Below are positions 1-5,075 of a stretch of DNA of 5,248 nucleotides, in pieces. The DNA is from Pirellulales bacterium (GTDB taxonomy: Bacteria; Planctomycetota; Planctomycetia; Pirellulales; Thermoguttaceae). The position numbers and the translations under genes were made by a program. Below the pieces are notes generated by a model. That model saw only the letters and a program-made list of their open reading frames with translations, was not told where the DNA came from and ran no database searches. Numbering within the stretch: the first letter of the stretch is position 1; each line of letters starts with the position of its first letter. The DNA lies in the NCBI GenBank assembly GCA_030607895.1, contig JAUWJC010000327.1:1-5248 (forward strand). The letters run 5' to 3'.

Positions 1-9
1 GCGGCCTAA

Positions 10-157
10 CCCGGATTATTCATGGATCGACGCAAGAGCTGCATATTACGGCGTTCGGTAACCAGTCAAAAAACATGTTGTTTTAGGCAAGATAGCCGTA
101 AGTCGTGTGACTCAAATGACTTACGTTTATCACAATGGTTTTCATGAATAATCCGGG
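10..157. mobile_element. 148-bp MITE-like element with 15-bp terminal inverted repeats
   Basis: The left end CCCGGATTATTCATG (10-24) and the right end CATGAATAATCCGGG (143-157) are perfect reverse complements. With one mismatch the match extends outward to 18 bp (7-24 and 143-160). The interior has no substantial reading frame (the best minus-strand frame is about 20 codons), but it can fold locally. It is AT-richer than the genes nearby. Size, terminal repeats and lack of coding fit a non-autonomous miniature element or an insertion sequence whose middle was deleted. The end sequence resembles ends I associate with IS1380-type elements, but this is from memory and unverified. No clean target duplication is visible: the flanks are CTAA on the left and ATAA on the right. 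Only nine bases precede it in the window. Confidence 0.6.
70..125. other. Two small hairpins inside the terminal-repeat element
   Basis: AAAACA (70-75) pairs with TGTTTT (79-84) around a 3-nt loop. CGTAAGTC (97-104) pairs exactly with GACTTACG (118-125) around a 13-nt loop. A competing small stem, AGTC (101-104) with GACT (109-112), lies within the second hairpin. These are probably structural parts of the element. No function is assigned. Confidence 0.4.
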
Positions 158-160
158 ATA

Positions 161-259
161 ATGGTTCCGACTAGTCCGCGTTATGTAACAGGAAAAAATA
201 ACCTATTGTTTCCGAGGACGAACATGCCCAAGCAGAATCCGAAGGAACGTTTGATATGA
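161..259 (+). CDS. Possible 32-codon leader ORF overlapping the HPt start
   Basis: A short frame opens at ATG 161, just outside the repeat element, and ends with TGA at 257-259. Its stop overlaps the HPt start in an ATGA arrangement. An internal ATG at 224 would give an 11-residue peptide, MPKQNPKERLI, and is preceded by GAGG (214-217) six bases upstream, a better ribosome-binding site than the 161 start has. It could be a translationally coupled leader peptide, the remnant 3' end of a gene broken by the upstream element, or chance. No family is recognised. The ATGA overlap and GAGG are the only positive evidence. Confidence 0.2.
   Translation: MVPTSPRYVTGKNNLLFPRTNMPKQNPKERLI
241..246 (+). 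promoter_or_regulatory. Ribosome-binding site of the HPt gene
   Basis: GAAGGA lies nine bases before the ATG at 256 and is the best purine-rich site for that start. A second site, GAGG at 214-217, serves the small upstream ATG at 224. Further up, a GTTATGTAAC palindrome (180-189) lies between the repeat element and the gene, but no convincing -35/-10 pair could be assigned. Confidence 0.45.
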
Positions 260-588
260 ATACCGCAACAAGCGTAAGCGAGGCGCTTTACTCAACCCTG
301 GGGGGTGACCCGGACCTGGGGAAAATCGTAGAACTGTTCGTCGATGAGATGGTCCAGCGAACCGACAACTTCTCGAACCTCTTCGAGAAGCGCGATTGGG
401 AGGGACTTCGACGGTCGGCTCACCAACTCAAGGGCGCGGCCGGTAGCTACGGATTCGACCCGATCAGCGTTGCGGCCGGCCAACTGGAAGACGTCATCTA
501 CCACCAAGAACCGGAAGACGATATCCGCCGGGAAGTCGACACACTGGTGGACCTTTGCCACCGGGCGTGCGCCGGATCGCCGCGGTAG
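256..588 (+). CDS. Stand-alone HPt (histidine phosphotransfer) domain protein
   Basis: A 110-residue protein made almost entirely of one HPt domain, the four-helix-bundle module that carries phosphate between response-regulator receiver domains in multistep phosphorelays. The signature is the helix around SAHQLKGAAGSYG (residues 54-66), with His56 as the expected phospho-accepting histidine, followed by Lys59 and Gly60, which the family conserves. Acidic and hydrophobic helices flank it (LGKIVELFVDEMVQR near 21-35, and EDDIRREVDTLVDLC near 87-101). There is no kinase, receiver or membrane segment, so it must act with partners encoded elsewhere, in the cytoplasm. The start at 256 has a GAAGGA site nine bases upstream. 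The gene stands alone on the plus strand and converges on the PGK-like gene with 15 bp between stops. The family call is secure; the pathway is unknown. Confidence 0.9.
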   Translation: MNTATSVSEALYSTLGGDPDLGKIVELFVDEMVQRTDNFSNLFEKRDWEGLRRSAHQLKGAAGSYGFDPISVAAGQLEDVIYHQEPEDDIRREVDTLVDLCHRACAGSPR

Positions 589-593
589 CATAT

Positions 594-628
594 CTTTCAG
601 CTATCAGCTTTCAGCTATCAGCTTTTGG
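594..628 (-). repeat. Heptad array 1 at the 3' end of the PGK-like gene
   Basis: Four perfect tandem heptads, CTTTCAG and CTATCAG alternating (594-621), followed by a decayed CTTTTGG (622-628). It can also be read as two copies of the 14-mer CTTTCAGCTATCAG. On the minus strand the array forms the last codons and the TGA stop (604-606) of the PGK-like gene, giving the C-terminus LIAES. The rest of the array continues into the 15-bp gap before the HPt stop. Written in the register of the other arrays the unit is CAGCTWT, a variant of CARCTNT. It is not a palindrome and has no spacers, so it is neither a CRISPR nor a terminator. Confidence 0.9.
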
Positions 629-2013
629 CAGGCCATTTTCAGCGCCAGCAGGTAGGGGACCGGCTCGCTTCCCAGGGCATTCAGTACGGTACCCCCGGCG
701 GTGAAGCAGTAGGTGACCCAATCTGGCCGGCCGTATTTATCCAGTGCTTTGCCGCCTTCGCCACCGCCCACGTAGACTTTTATTCCCGCATCGGTCATAC
801 GCTTGAGTTGCGGTACGAACTTCTTGGTCCCCTCTTCAAATCGGGGGTCTTCGAACATGCCGAACACGCCGTTGTGGAACATCACGGCCGGCTCGGCAGA
901 TCCCTTATTAACCTCGATGAACCGGCCGACGGCCTCCTCGTAGCGCCGGCTGGAGTCGGGCCCAACGTCAAACTGCTGGTTGCCCGGCCCAACAGTCTCC
1001 GATACCCGGCCGTCTTGCAGAACGAAATCGACCGGCATGACGAACTCGATTCCCTTCCGTCGGCCTTCGGCGATCATCTTCTTGGCCTGTTCGATTCGCT
1101 GGGCGGGGATGAAGTAGGGTTTGTCACCATGCTCGGGGTCTTCCGAGAGGCCCAGGTCGAACTGCTCTCCGTCCAGTTCGGCGGCCGCTTTCTTCAGAGC
1201 CATGGCCAGCGACCCGGCCGTAATCACGCGGCGGATTGTCCCCCGATTGATCATCGCTTCCAGGTCGTCGAGCTTATCGATTTTCAGACCGCTGAAGACG
1301 ACCATTTTTGCCTTCAGGCAGTCCTTCAACGGTCCGTCGAACTGCCCGCCGACGTAGCGGCCCAGCGCCACGCGGTCCATTGCGGCGGGCACCACGGTAG
1401 TCGAGCTATCGAGGCTCCCGGCCGAAAAGGCTTCGTTCACGTATACGGTGGCCACCTTCTCGGCGAACTGGTTTGCCAGGCGGGCCAGTTTCTCGGACAA
1501 GCTGGGGATATCGTCCGGGGTGGCCTTCCAGAGAAGCCGCTCGGCGTCGTACTTCCGGGTGTTTTCGAGCACTATCACGCTGCCCGGCTCCGCCGACTGG
1601 ATTGTCTCGGCAACCTCGTCCTTGATGGTGACGGTTTCCGGATCGAGCCAGTCTTCGATGAAGCCGATGGGGCAGCCGAGGATATCGCCGATTCGGGCGC
1701 GGACCTTCTCGAGTGAGCCTTCCGGTTTTCGGCCGATATGCCCGAAGATAATTTGCTTCCAGCCTTTCTCCCGGCCGAACTCGAGCGTCTCGGCCATCGA
1801 GCGGAGCCGGACGTCACCCTCACCCACGTTGGTTCCCGGCTTGGCGTCCACGTCTCCGCGGACCAGCACGGGCGTGCCGCTGGGGACATCGGCCAGCGAG
1901 TCCAGCCGCGGGACGCCCGCGGCGTACTCCTGGAGGGTCAACTTGGGCATGTCGGGGCCGGCGCCCAGCAGTCTTCGGCACCAGGCGGCCATTGCCTCGG
2001 TGGTTACTTTCAT
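604..2013 (-). CDS. pgk: Divergent phosphoglycerate kinase-family protein
   Basis: A 469-residue protein (canonical PGK is about 390-420). PGK interconverts 1,3-bisphosphoglycerate plus ADP with 3-phosphoglycerate plus ATP in glycolysis and the Calvin cycle, in the cytosol. Landmarks in order: VLVRGDVDA (49-57, for RVDFNVP), DVRLRS (67-72, basic-patch Arg), GHIGRKP (91-97, for SHLGRP), LENTR (149-153), VYVNEAF (190-196), SGLKID (241-246, for GGAKVSD, nucleotide-loop Lys244), DVGP (349-352), HNGVFGMFE (380-388, for NGPMGVFE), VGGGEGG (415-421) and FTAGG (437-441, for STGGG). The His-Arg of GTAHRAHAS, which binds 3-phosphoglycerate in classical enzymes, is replaced by SAGSLDSS (197-204), and the GGGD aspartate is Glu. 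The frame is intact, so this is probably a paralogue, possibly with altered substrate or activity. The start at 2013 has GGGGA six bases upstream; an extension to 2142 would be encoded by repeat DNA. M22 (1950) is the alternative start. The gene lies 132 bp after the ASKHA gene. Confidence 0.85.
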   Translation of the reverse strand: MKVTTEAMAAWCRRLLGAGPDMPKLTLQEYAAGVPRLDSLADVPSGTPVLVRGDVDAKPGTNVGEGDVRLRSMAETLEFGREKGWKQIIFGHIGRKPEGSLEKVRARIGDILGCPIGFIEDWLDPETVTIKDEVAETIQSAEPGSVIVLENTRKYDAERLLWKATPDDIPSLSEKLARLANQFAEKVATVYVNEAFSAGSLDSSTTVVPAAMDRVALGRYVGGQFDGPLKDCLKAKMVVFSGLKIDKLDDLEAMINRGTIRRVITAGSLAMALKKAAAELDGEQFDLGLSEDPEHGDKPYFIPAQRIEQAKKMIAEGRRKGIEFVMPVDFVLQDGRVSETVGPGNQQFDVGPDSSRRYEEAVGRFIEVNKGSAEPAVMFHNGVFGMFEDPRFEEGTKKFVPQLKRMTDAGIKVYVGGGEGGKALDKYGRPDWVTYCFTAGGTVLNALGSEPVPYLLALKMACQKLIAES

Positions 2014-2055
2014 CGCAAGTCCCCGTTGTTTTCCGTGAAGGCTGACAAGTCGTTG

Positions 2056-2080
2056 GTTGCTTCTTCCACAAGTTAGCAAC
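2056..2080 (-). other. Inverted repeat upstream of the PGK-like gene
   Basis: GTTGCT (2056-2061) and AGCAAC (2075-2080) are exact inverted halves around 13 bases, 42 bp before the PGK-like start codon. It could be an operator or a leader hairpin. No convincing promoter could be placed beside it, and a 6-bp stem may be chance. Confidence 0.2.
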
Positions 2081-2109
2081 TCCGAGCGATTCTTGCCAGG
2101 GGTCGAAAA

Positions 2110-2129
2110 GGCCGCTTGCGGCTTCGCAC
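2110..2129 (-). repeat. 20-bp hairpin-forming repeat, copy 1
   Basis: GGCCGCTTGCGGCTTCGCAC is the exact reverse complement of 4125-4144. It contains GCCGC-TT-GCGGC (2111-2122), a compact hairpin. In minus-strand transcription it follows the ASKHA stop and heptad array, and the stem is followed by CTTTTC, so it might act as a weak intrinsic terminator or attenuator before the PGK-like gene. The stem is short and the U-run only four, so terminator activity is doubtful. As a repeat it is certain. Confidence 0.75.
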
Positions 2130-2160
2130 TCTCAACTCTCAACCTTCAACTCTCAACTCT
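2126..2160 (-). repeat. Heptad array 2 at the 3' end of the ASKHA gene
   Basis: Tandem heptads on the plus strand: GCACTCT (2126-2132, decayed), CAACTCT (2133-2139), CAACCTT (2140-2146), CAACTCT (2147-2153) and CAACTCT (2154-2160). The minus-strand TGA of the ASKHA gene (2146-2148) spans a unit junction, and the last codons read RVES. The array abuts the 20-bp hairpin repeat. The unit fits CARCTNT, shared with the arrays at 594 and 4148. Confidence 0.9.
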
Positions 2161-4095
2161 CTGCTGCGATTTCTCGTCCGACGGGAAGATCATTGCTTCG
2201 GCGAAGATCATTTGGAAGTTGGGATCGGTGGACAGGTCGATGTGTTCGGTTCGGCGTGCCAGGTCTTCGGCCGATTTTCTGGCCTTCTTGGAGATGGCGA
2301 CCAGTCGGGCGCCGGCCAACGAGGTATTGCCCAGGTAGCGAATGCGGTGCCGTTGGATTTCCGGCGGCAAGAGCCCAATGCGTTGCGCGTTGCTGCGTCG
2401 AATGAAGTTGCCGAACCCGCCGCCGATCAACACGCCGGCGAGTTCCTCCGGCCTCAGCCCGACCCGGCCGAGCAAAATGGCTATACCCGCCCTAATCGCT
2501 CCGCCGGCCAACTGCAACTGGCGGAAATCGCGCTGCGTAACCACGATGTCTTTGCCCGTGCCCGTCTCGGACTCCGAAACGAGCACAAAAGCCGTGCTGC
2601 CGCCTTGACCGATCACGCGGCGTCGGAGATCGTCGGGTAGATTGTCGGGCAACTCGTCGGACGATAGCAAGCGTCCTTCGGGTGTAAGGACCCCGAATCG
2701 CAACAACTCGGCCGCCAGATCGATCAGCGCGGAACCGCACAACCCGACCGGCGCGACGTTTCCGATCACGTTGGTTCGCAGCCGGCCGGAAAAAGGGACC
2801 AGGTTTAATTTGTGCGAAGCACCCACCGGGCCGTTCCGGCAAATTAGACCTGGTTCCTTTTTCGGCCCGATCACCTTTTCGACGGCTCCGGTGCTACCGC
2901 GCATTCCGTGCGAGATTCCGGCGCCTTCGAAGGCCGGGCCGGCCGCCGTGGCCGCGGCCAGGAGCTTTCCATCGGCAAACAGGACGATCTCGCCGTTGGT
3001 GCCGATATCGACCAGCAAGGTGGGGCCTTCCGCTTCGTTCAGTTGGGCGGCGATAATTCCCGACACGGTATCGCCGCCGACGAACCCGCCGATTATCGGC
3101 ATTACATAGACGCGGCCGCGGGGATGAATGTGTATACCCAACCGGACCGCCGGCGCGAGCACGCGATCTCCCACGGCAGCCACGAACGGCACCTCGCCGA
3201 GCCAGCGCGGGTCGATCCGGCAGAGAAGCTGCTGCATGGTGGTATTGCCGGAAAAAGTCGCCTCGTAAATCCGCTCCCGCCGGACTGCCGCCTGCTCGGC
3301 CAATTCGCCGATCATATCGTCGACCGCCTCGATAACCGTCTCGTGCAGTTCGTTGAGTCCCTGTGGTTTCTCGCGGGCGTGCAGGATTCGCGAAAGGACG
3401 TCGTCGCCGAACGAGGTTTGCGGGTTGAGCCGCGAGGCGACGCCGAGTTCCGCTGCGCCGTTCAAATCCAAGAGCATGGCAACCAGTGTGGTCGTGCCGA
3501 TATCCAGCGCCACGGCAAAACACTCCGCCTCGGTATTGCCCGGCTCGAAATCGATCAACCGTCCGTCGGCCAGTACGGCGGTGCCGCGGTAGTTGGAATC
3601 GCGCAACAGGCCGGGTATCTTGCGAACCAGTTCCAGGTCGGCCTCCAGGGGTCCGACCGCGTCGGAGAGCCGTGCCAGATCGGCCCGGTCGTCGGTGCGA
3701 TCCGGCGGCGGCATCTCGACGTACCGCTTGTGAATGACCGGATCGGTGCTCAGGCCGGTGGCGGTTTGCGATTGGGTAAGTATCTTGTGATGCGCCGCAA
3801 GAAGCGAGCTTTCGGGAATCTCGACGGTTGTCGGCCCGCAAACCAGCGACTGACACGCCAGCCGATAACCCCCTGCAAGTTCCTGCTCGCTTAGCAGTTC
3901 TAGTTCAGCGGGTGTCGCCGGGCACGCGCCCCGCCGCACAATCACCCGGCACTTCCCGCAAGTCCCCTCGCCGCCACACGGCACGTCCAACGTGATACCA
4001 GCCCCCGCCGCGGCCTCCACGAGCCGCGTACCCTTGAGCACGTAGACCGTCTTGCCCGAGGGCTGAAACGTAACCAGGACTTCTTGTTCAAGCAT
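2146..4095 (-). CDS. [2Fe-2S] ferredoxin-ASKHA protein, DUF4445/RACo-like (COG3894)
   Basis: A 649-residue protein with an N-terminal plant-type ferredoxin domain (about 1-90). Its cluster ligands are Cys40, Cys46, Cys49 (PCGGEGTCGKC) and Cys81 (LACQ). A linker region follows, then an actin/Hsp70-like ATPase: phosphate-1 loop ALDIGTTT (196-203), FSGNTTMQ (281-288), phosphate-2 loop LVDIGTNGEI (361-370), VAPVGLCGSALID (447-459), adenosine motif LIGGGFGNFI (556-565) and the family C-terminus near 586-639. The characterised relative RACo uses ATP hydrolysis to drive low-potential electron transfer that reactivates the Co(II) corrinoid of the corrinoid iron-sulfur protein; RamA does this for methylamine methyltransferases. 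The partner here is unknown. Residues 410-438 are encoded by an in-frame palindromic repeat, an insertion in the ATPase domain. The start at 4095 is forced: a TGA lies two codons upstream. No Shine-Dalgarno sequence is visible, as heptad DNA occupies that position. The stop lies in a heptad array. Confidence 0.88.
   Translation of the reverse strand: MLEQEVLVTFQPSGKTVYVLKGTRLVEAAAGAGITLDVPCGGEGTCGKCRVIVRRGACPATPAELELLSEQELAGGYRLACQSLVCGPTTVEIPESSLLAAHHKILTQSQTATGLSTDPVIHKRYVEMPPPDRTDDRADLARLSDAVGPLEADLELVRKIPGLLRDSNYRGTAVLADGRLIDFEPGNTEAECFAVALDIGTTTLVAMLLDLNGAAELGVASRLNPQTSFGDDVLSRILHAREKPQGLNELHETVIEAVDDMIGELAEQAAVRRERIYEATFSGNTTMQQLLCRIDPRWLGEVPFVAAVGDRVLAPAVRLGIHIHPRGRVYVMPIIGGFVGGDTVSGIIAAQLNEAEGPTLLVDIGTNGEIVLFADGKLLAAATAAGPAFEGAGISHGMRGSTGAVEKVIGPKKEPGLICRNGPVGASHKLNLVPFSGRLRTNVIGNVAPVGLCGSALIDLAAELLRFGVLTPEGRLLSSDELPDNLPDDLRRRVIGQGGSTAFVLVSESETGTGKDIVVTQRDFRQLQLAGGAIRAGIAILLGRVGLRPEELAGVLIGGGFGNFIRRSNAQRIGLLPPEIQRHRIRYLGNTSLAGARLVAISKKARKSAEDLARRTEHIDLSTDPNFQMIFAEAMIFPSDEKSQQRVES
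2784..2867 (-). repeat. 84-bp palindromic element inside the ASKHA coding sequence
   Basis: The left arm (2784-2812, 29 nt, GGCCGGAAAAAGGGACCAGG then TTTAATTTG) and the right arm (2840-2867, 28 nt) are reverse complements apart from two substitutions and one extra G, around a 27-nt loop. The loop side carries a small hairpin, GTGC-GAA-GCAC (2812-2822), and two CCGG sites. The span is exactly 28 codons and encodes about residues 410-438 of the ASKHA protein without a stop. Related proteins, as I recall the family, run almost directly from the GAIEKV-like segment to the ICGSGLID-like segment, so this looks like an inserted repeat that the protein tolerates. Element boundaries are approximate. 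Confidence 0.85.
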
Positions 4096-4102
4096 GATTG
4101 GT

Positions 4103-4123
4103 CAGGGGCCAGGGGCCAGGGGT
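4103..4123 (-). repeat. Heptad array (CAGGGGC)3 before the ASKHA start
   Basis: CAGGGGC (4103-4109), CAGGGGC (4110-4116) and CAGGGGT (4117-4123) are perfect tandem heptads apart from the last base. They end seven bases upstream of the ASKHA start codon, where a ribosome-binding site would lie. On the minus strand this is pyrimidine-rich (CCCCTGG), so no Shine-Dalgarno sequence is available. A TGA on the coding strand (4104-4102) closes the frame just upstream of the ATG. Confidence 0.85.
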
Positions 4124-4124
4124 G

Positions 4125-4144
4125 GTGCGAAGCCGCAAGCGGCC
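4125..4144 (-). repeat. 20-bp hairpin-forming repeat, copy 2
   Basis: GTGCGAAGCCGCAAGCGGCC is the exact reverse complement of 2110-2129. Its stem is GCCGC-AA-GCGGC (4132-4143). It sits between the (CAGGGGC)3 array and the CAACTTT array, in the 51-bp gap between the LysR-type and ASKHA genes. Relative to the adjoining CARCTNT array it is flipped compared with copy 1. No T-run follows on the minus strand, so terminator function is unlikely for this copy. Confidence 0.75.
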
Positions 4145-4146
4145 CT

Positions 4147-5046
4147 TCAACTTTCAACTTTCAACTTTCTGCTTTGCGTCAGCAACTCGACAAACTTGCC
4201 GGCCGTTGGCGTGAATACCTTGCGTTGGCGGTGGATGATGCCGAGCGGGCGGATCAGCTCGGGAGCAATCAGGCGAACCGTTGCGAGGGTGCCGGTTTGG
4301 ACCTCCTTGCGGACGGTTGGCTCCGGGAGAATGCTCACGCCGGATCCGATCTCCACTGCTTGCTTTATCGTCTCGATATTGTCGAACTCCGCCACTATTC
4401 GAATCGTTACCGAACGCTGACGCAAGCACCGATCGATCTCCTTGCGAATGATCAAGTCCCGGTCGAAGCTTACAAACTCCTCGCCTTGGAGGTGTTCCAC
4501 GGTAATCGCTTCCTCATGCGCCAAACGATGCTCCGGATGGCAAACCAGCACCATCGTCTCGGAACGCACCGGGATCACGTTCAGAGCGGCCGAAGCCGCC
4601 GGATAGGATACGATACCCAGGTCGACTTCGGCGTTGTTGACGGCGTCGTACACCTTGTTGGGCCGGAGATATTCCAGCCGCACCTTGGCCTTGGGGTACT
4701 GCCGCATGAAATCCTGCATGCAACGGCTCATGTCGTGCAGCCCCACCGAATAGATGGCCGCCACCCGAACCATGCCCGTGATCTCCATCCGCAGCGATCG
4801 CACGCGCGTCTCCACGCTGTCGCATAGCTCCAGTACCTCCCGAAAACCCTCGTAACAAGCCTGGCCTTCGGGAGTAAGCACGAAGGGGCGTTTGCTCCGG
4901 TCCACCAGTTGCACGCCGAAATGCCTCTCCATGCGGTGAACCGACTGCGTGGCCGCCGATTGGCTCACGTTATTGGCCGCCGCCCCCCGCGAGAAGCTTT
5001 GGTGTCGCACAACGTCGCAGTAAACTCGCAGTGTCTCGATATTCAT
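4147..5046 (-). CDS. LysR-type transcriptional regulator
   Basis: At 299 residues it has the usual length of the family. The N-terminal winged helix-turn-helix occupies about 2-62, with the recognisable run SFSRGAAANNVSQSAATQSV (17-36) and the wing ending RPFVLTPEG (53-61). A linker helix follows (about 63-88), then a periplasmic-binding-protein-like effector domain (about 91-290), with LNVIPVRSETMVLVC (155-169) and VEIGSGVSILPE (231-242) as typical elements. It is a tetrameric DNA-binding activator or repressor responding to a small-molecule ligand I cannot identify. The effector segment near 222-250 is reminiscent of CysL/CbbR-type regulators, a weak impression. It is unusual in being upstream of and co-directional with its likely targets, not divergent. 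The start is preceded by two T-N11-A type sites, suggesting autoregulation. No clear Shine-Dalgarno sequence is seen. The last residues come from heptad repeats. Confidence 0.92.
   Translation of the reverse strand: MNIETLRVYCDVVRHQSFSRGAAANNVSQSAATQSVHRMERHFGVQLVDRSKRPFVLTPEGQACYEGFREVLELCDSVETRVRSLRMEITGMVRVAAIYSVGLHDMSRCMQDFMRQYPKAKVRLEYLRPNKVYDAVNNAEVDLGIVSYPAASAALNVIPVRSETMVLVCHPEHRLAHEEAITVEHLQGEEFVSFDRDLIIRKEIDRCLRQRSVTIRIVAEFDNIETIKQAVEIGSGVSILPEPTVRKEVQTGTLATVRLIAPELIRPLGIIHRQRKVFTPTAGKFVELLTQSRKLKVES
4148..4175 (-). repeat. Heptad array 3 at the 3' end of the LysR-type gene
   Basis: Three perfect CAACTTT units (4148-4168) followed by a decayed CTGCTTT (4169-4175). The minus-strand TGA stop of the LysR-type gene (4147-4149) spans the array edge in the same phase as in the other two arrays, and the last codons read KLKVES. 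The array adjoins the second 20-bp hairpin repeat. Confidence 0.9.
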
Positions 5047-5075
5047 AAGGGCATCTTATCATAAGCCCCACTTAT
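5045..5075 (-). promoter_or_regulatory. Tandem LysR-type operator, two ATAAG-N5-CTTAT boxes
   Basis: ATAAG-GGCAT-CTTAT (5045-5059) and ATAAG-CCCCA-CTTAT (5061-5075) are two 15-bp boxes repeated at a 16-bp interval. Each has perfect 5-bp inverted arms and each contains T-N11-A, the core rule of LysR-family sites. The inner halves also form CTTAT-C-ATAAG (5055-5065). The first box overlaps the start codon of the regulator gene, so binding should block its expression (autorepression, inferred). Confidence 0.6.

Noticed and set aside
594..628. CRISPR-like array
   Set aside because: Units are 7 bp, directly adjacent and without spacers; no cas genes are present.
625..1716. Long plus-strand frame opposite the PGK-like gene
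   Set aside because: It shows no family features, and it is the GC-rich antisense of a clear PGK-family protein.
604..2013. PGK-like gene as a pseudogene
   Set aside because: The frame is intact over 469 residues, with conserved motifs in the correct order and many functional residues kept.
2106..2129. Strong rho-independent terminator after the ASKHA gene
   Set aside because: The stem is only 5 bp with four Ts, and the same sequence recurs elsewhere without a T-run, so repeat identity explains it better.
2014..2142. 43-residue N-terminal extension of the PGK-like protein from an ATG at 2142
   Set aside because: It would be encoded by heptad and hairpin repeats and intergenic DNA, whereas the ATG at 2013 has a GGGGA site and fits the family start better.
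2894..3894. Long frames in both orientations overlapping the ASKHA gene
   Set aside because: They overlap the clearly recognisable ATPase and ferredoxin motifs in another frame and have Arg-rich, low-complexity translations typical of shadows.
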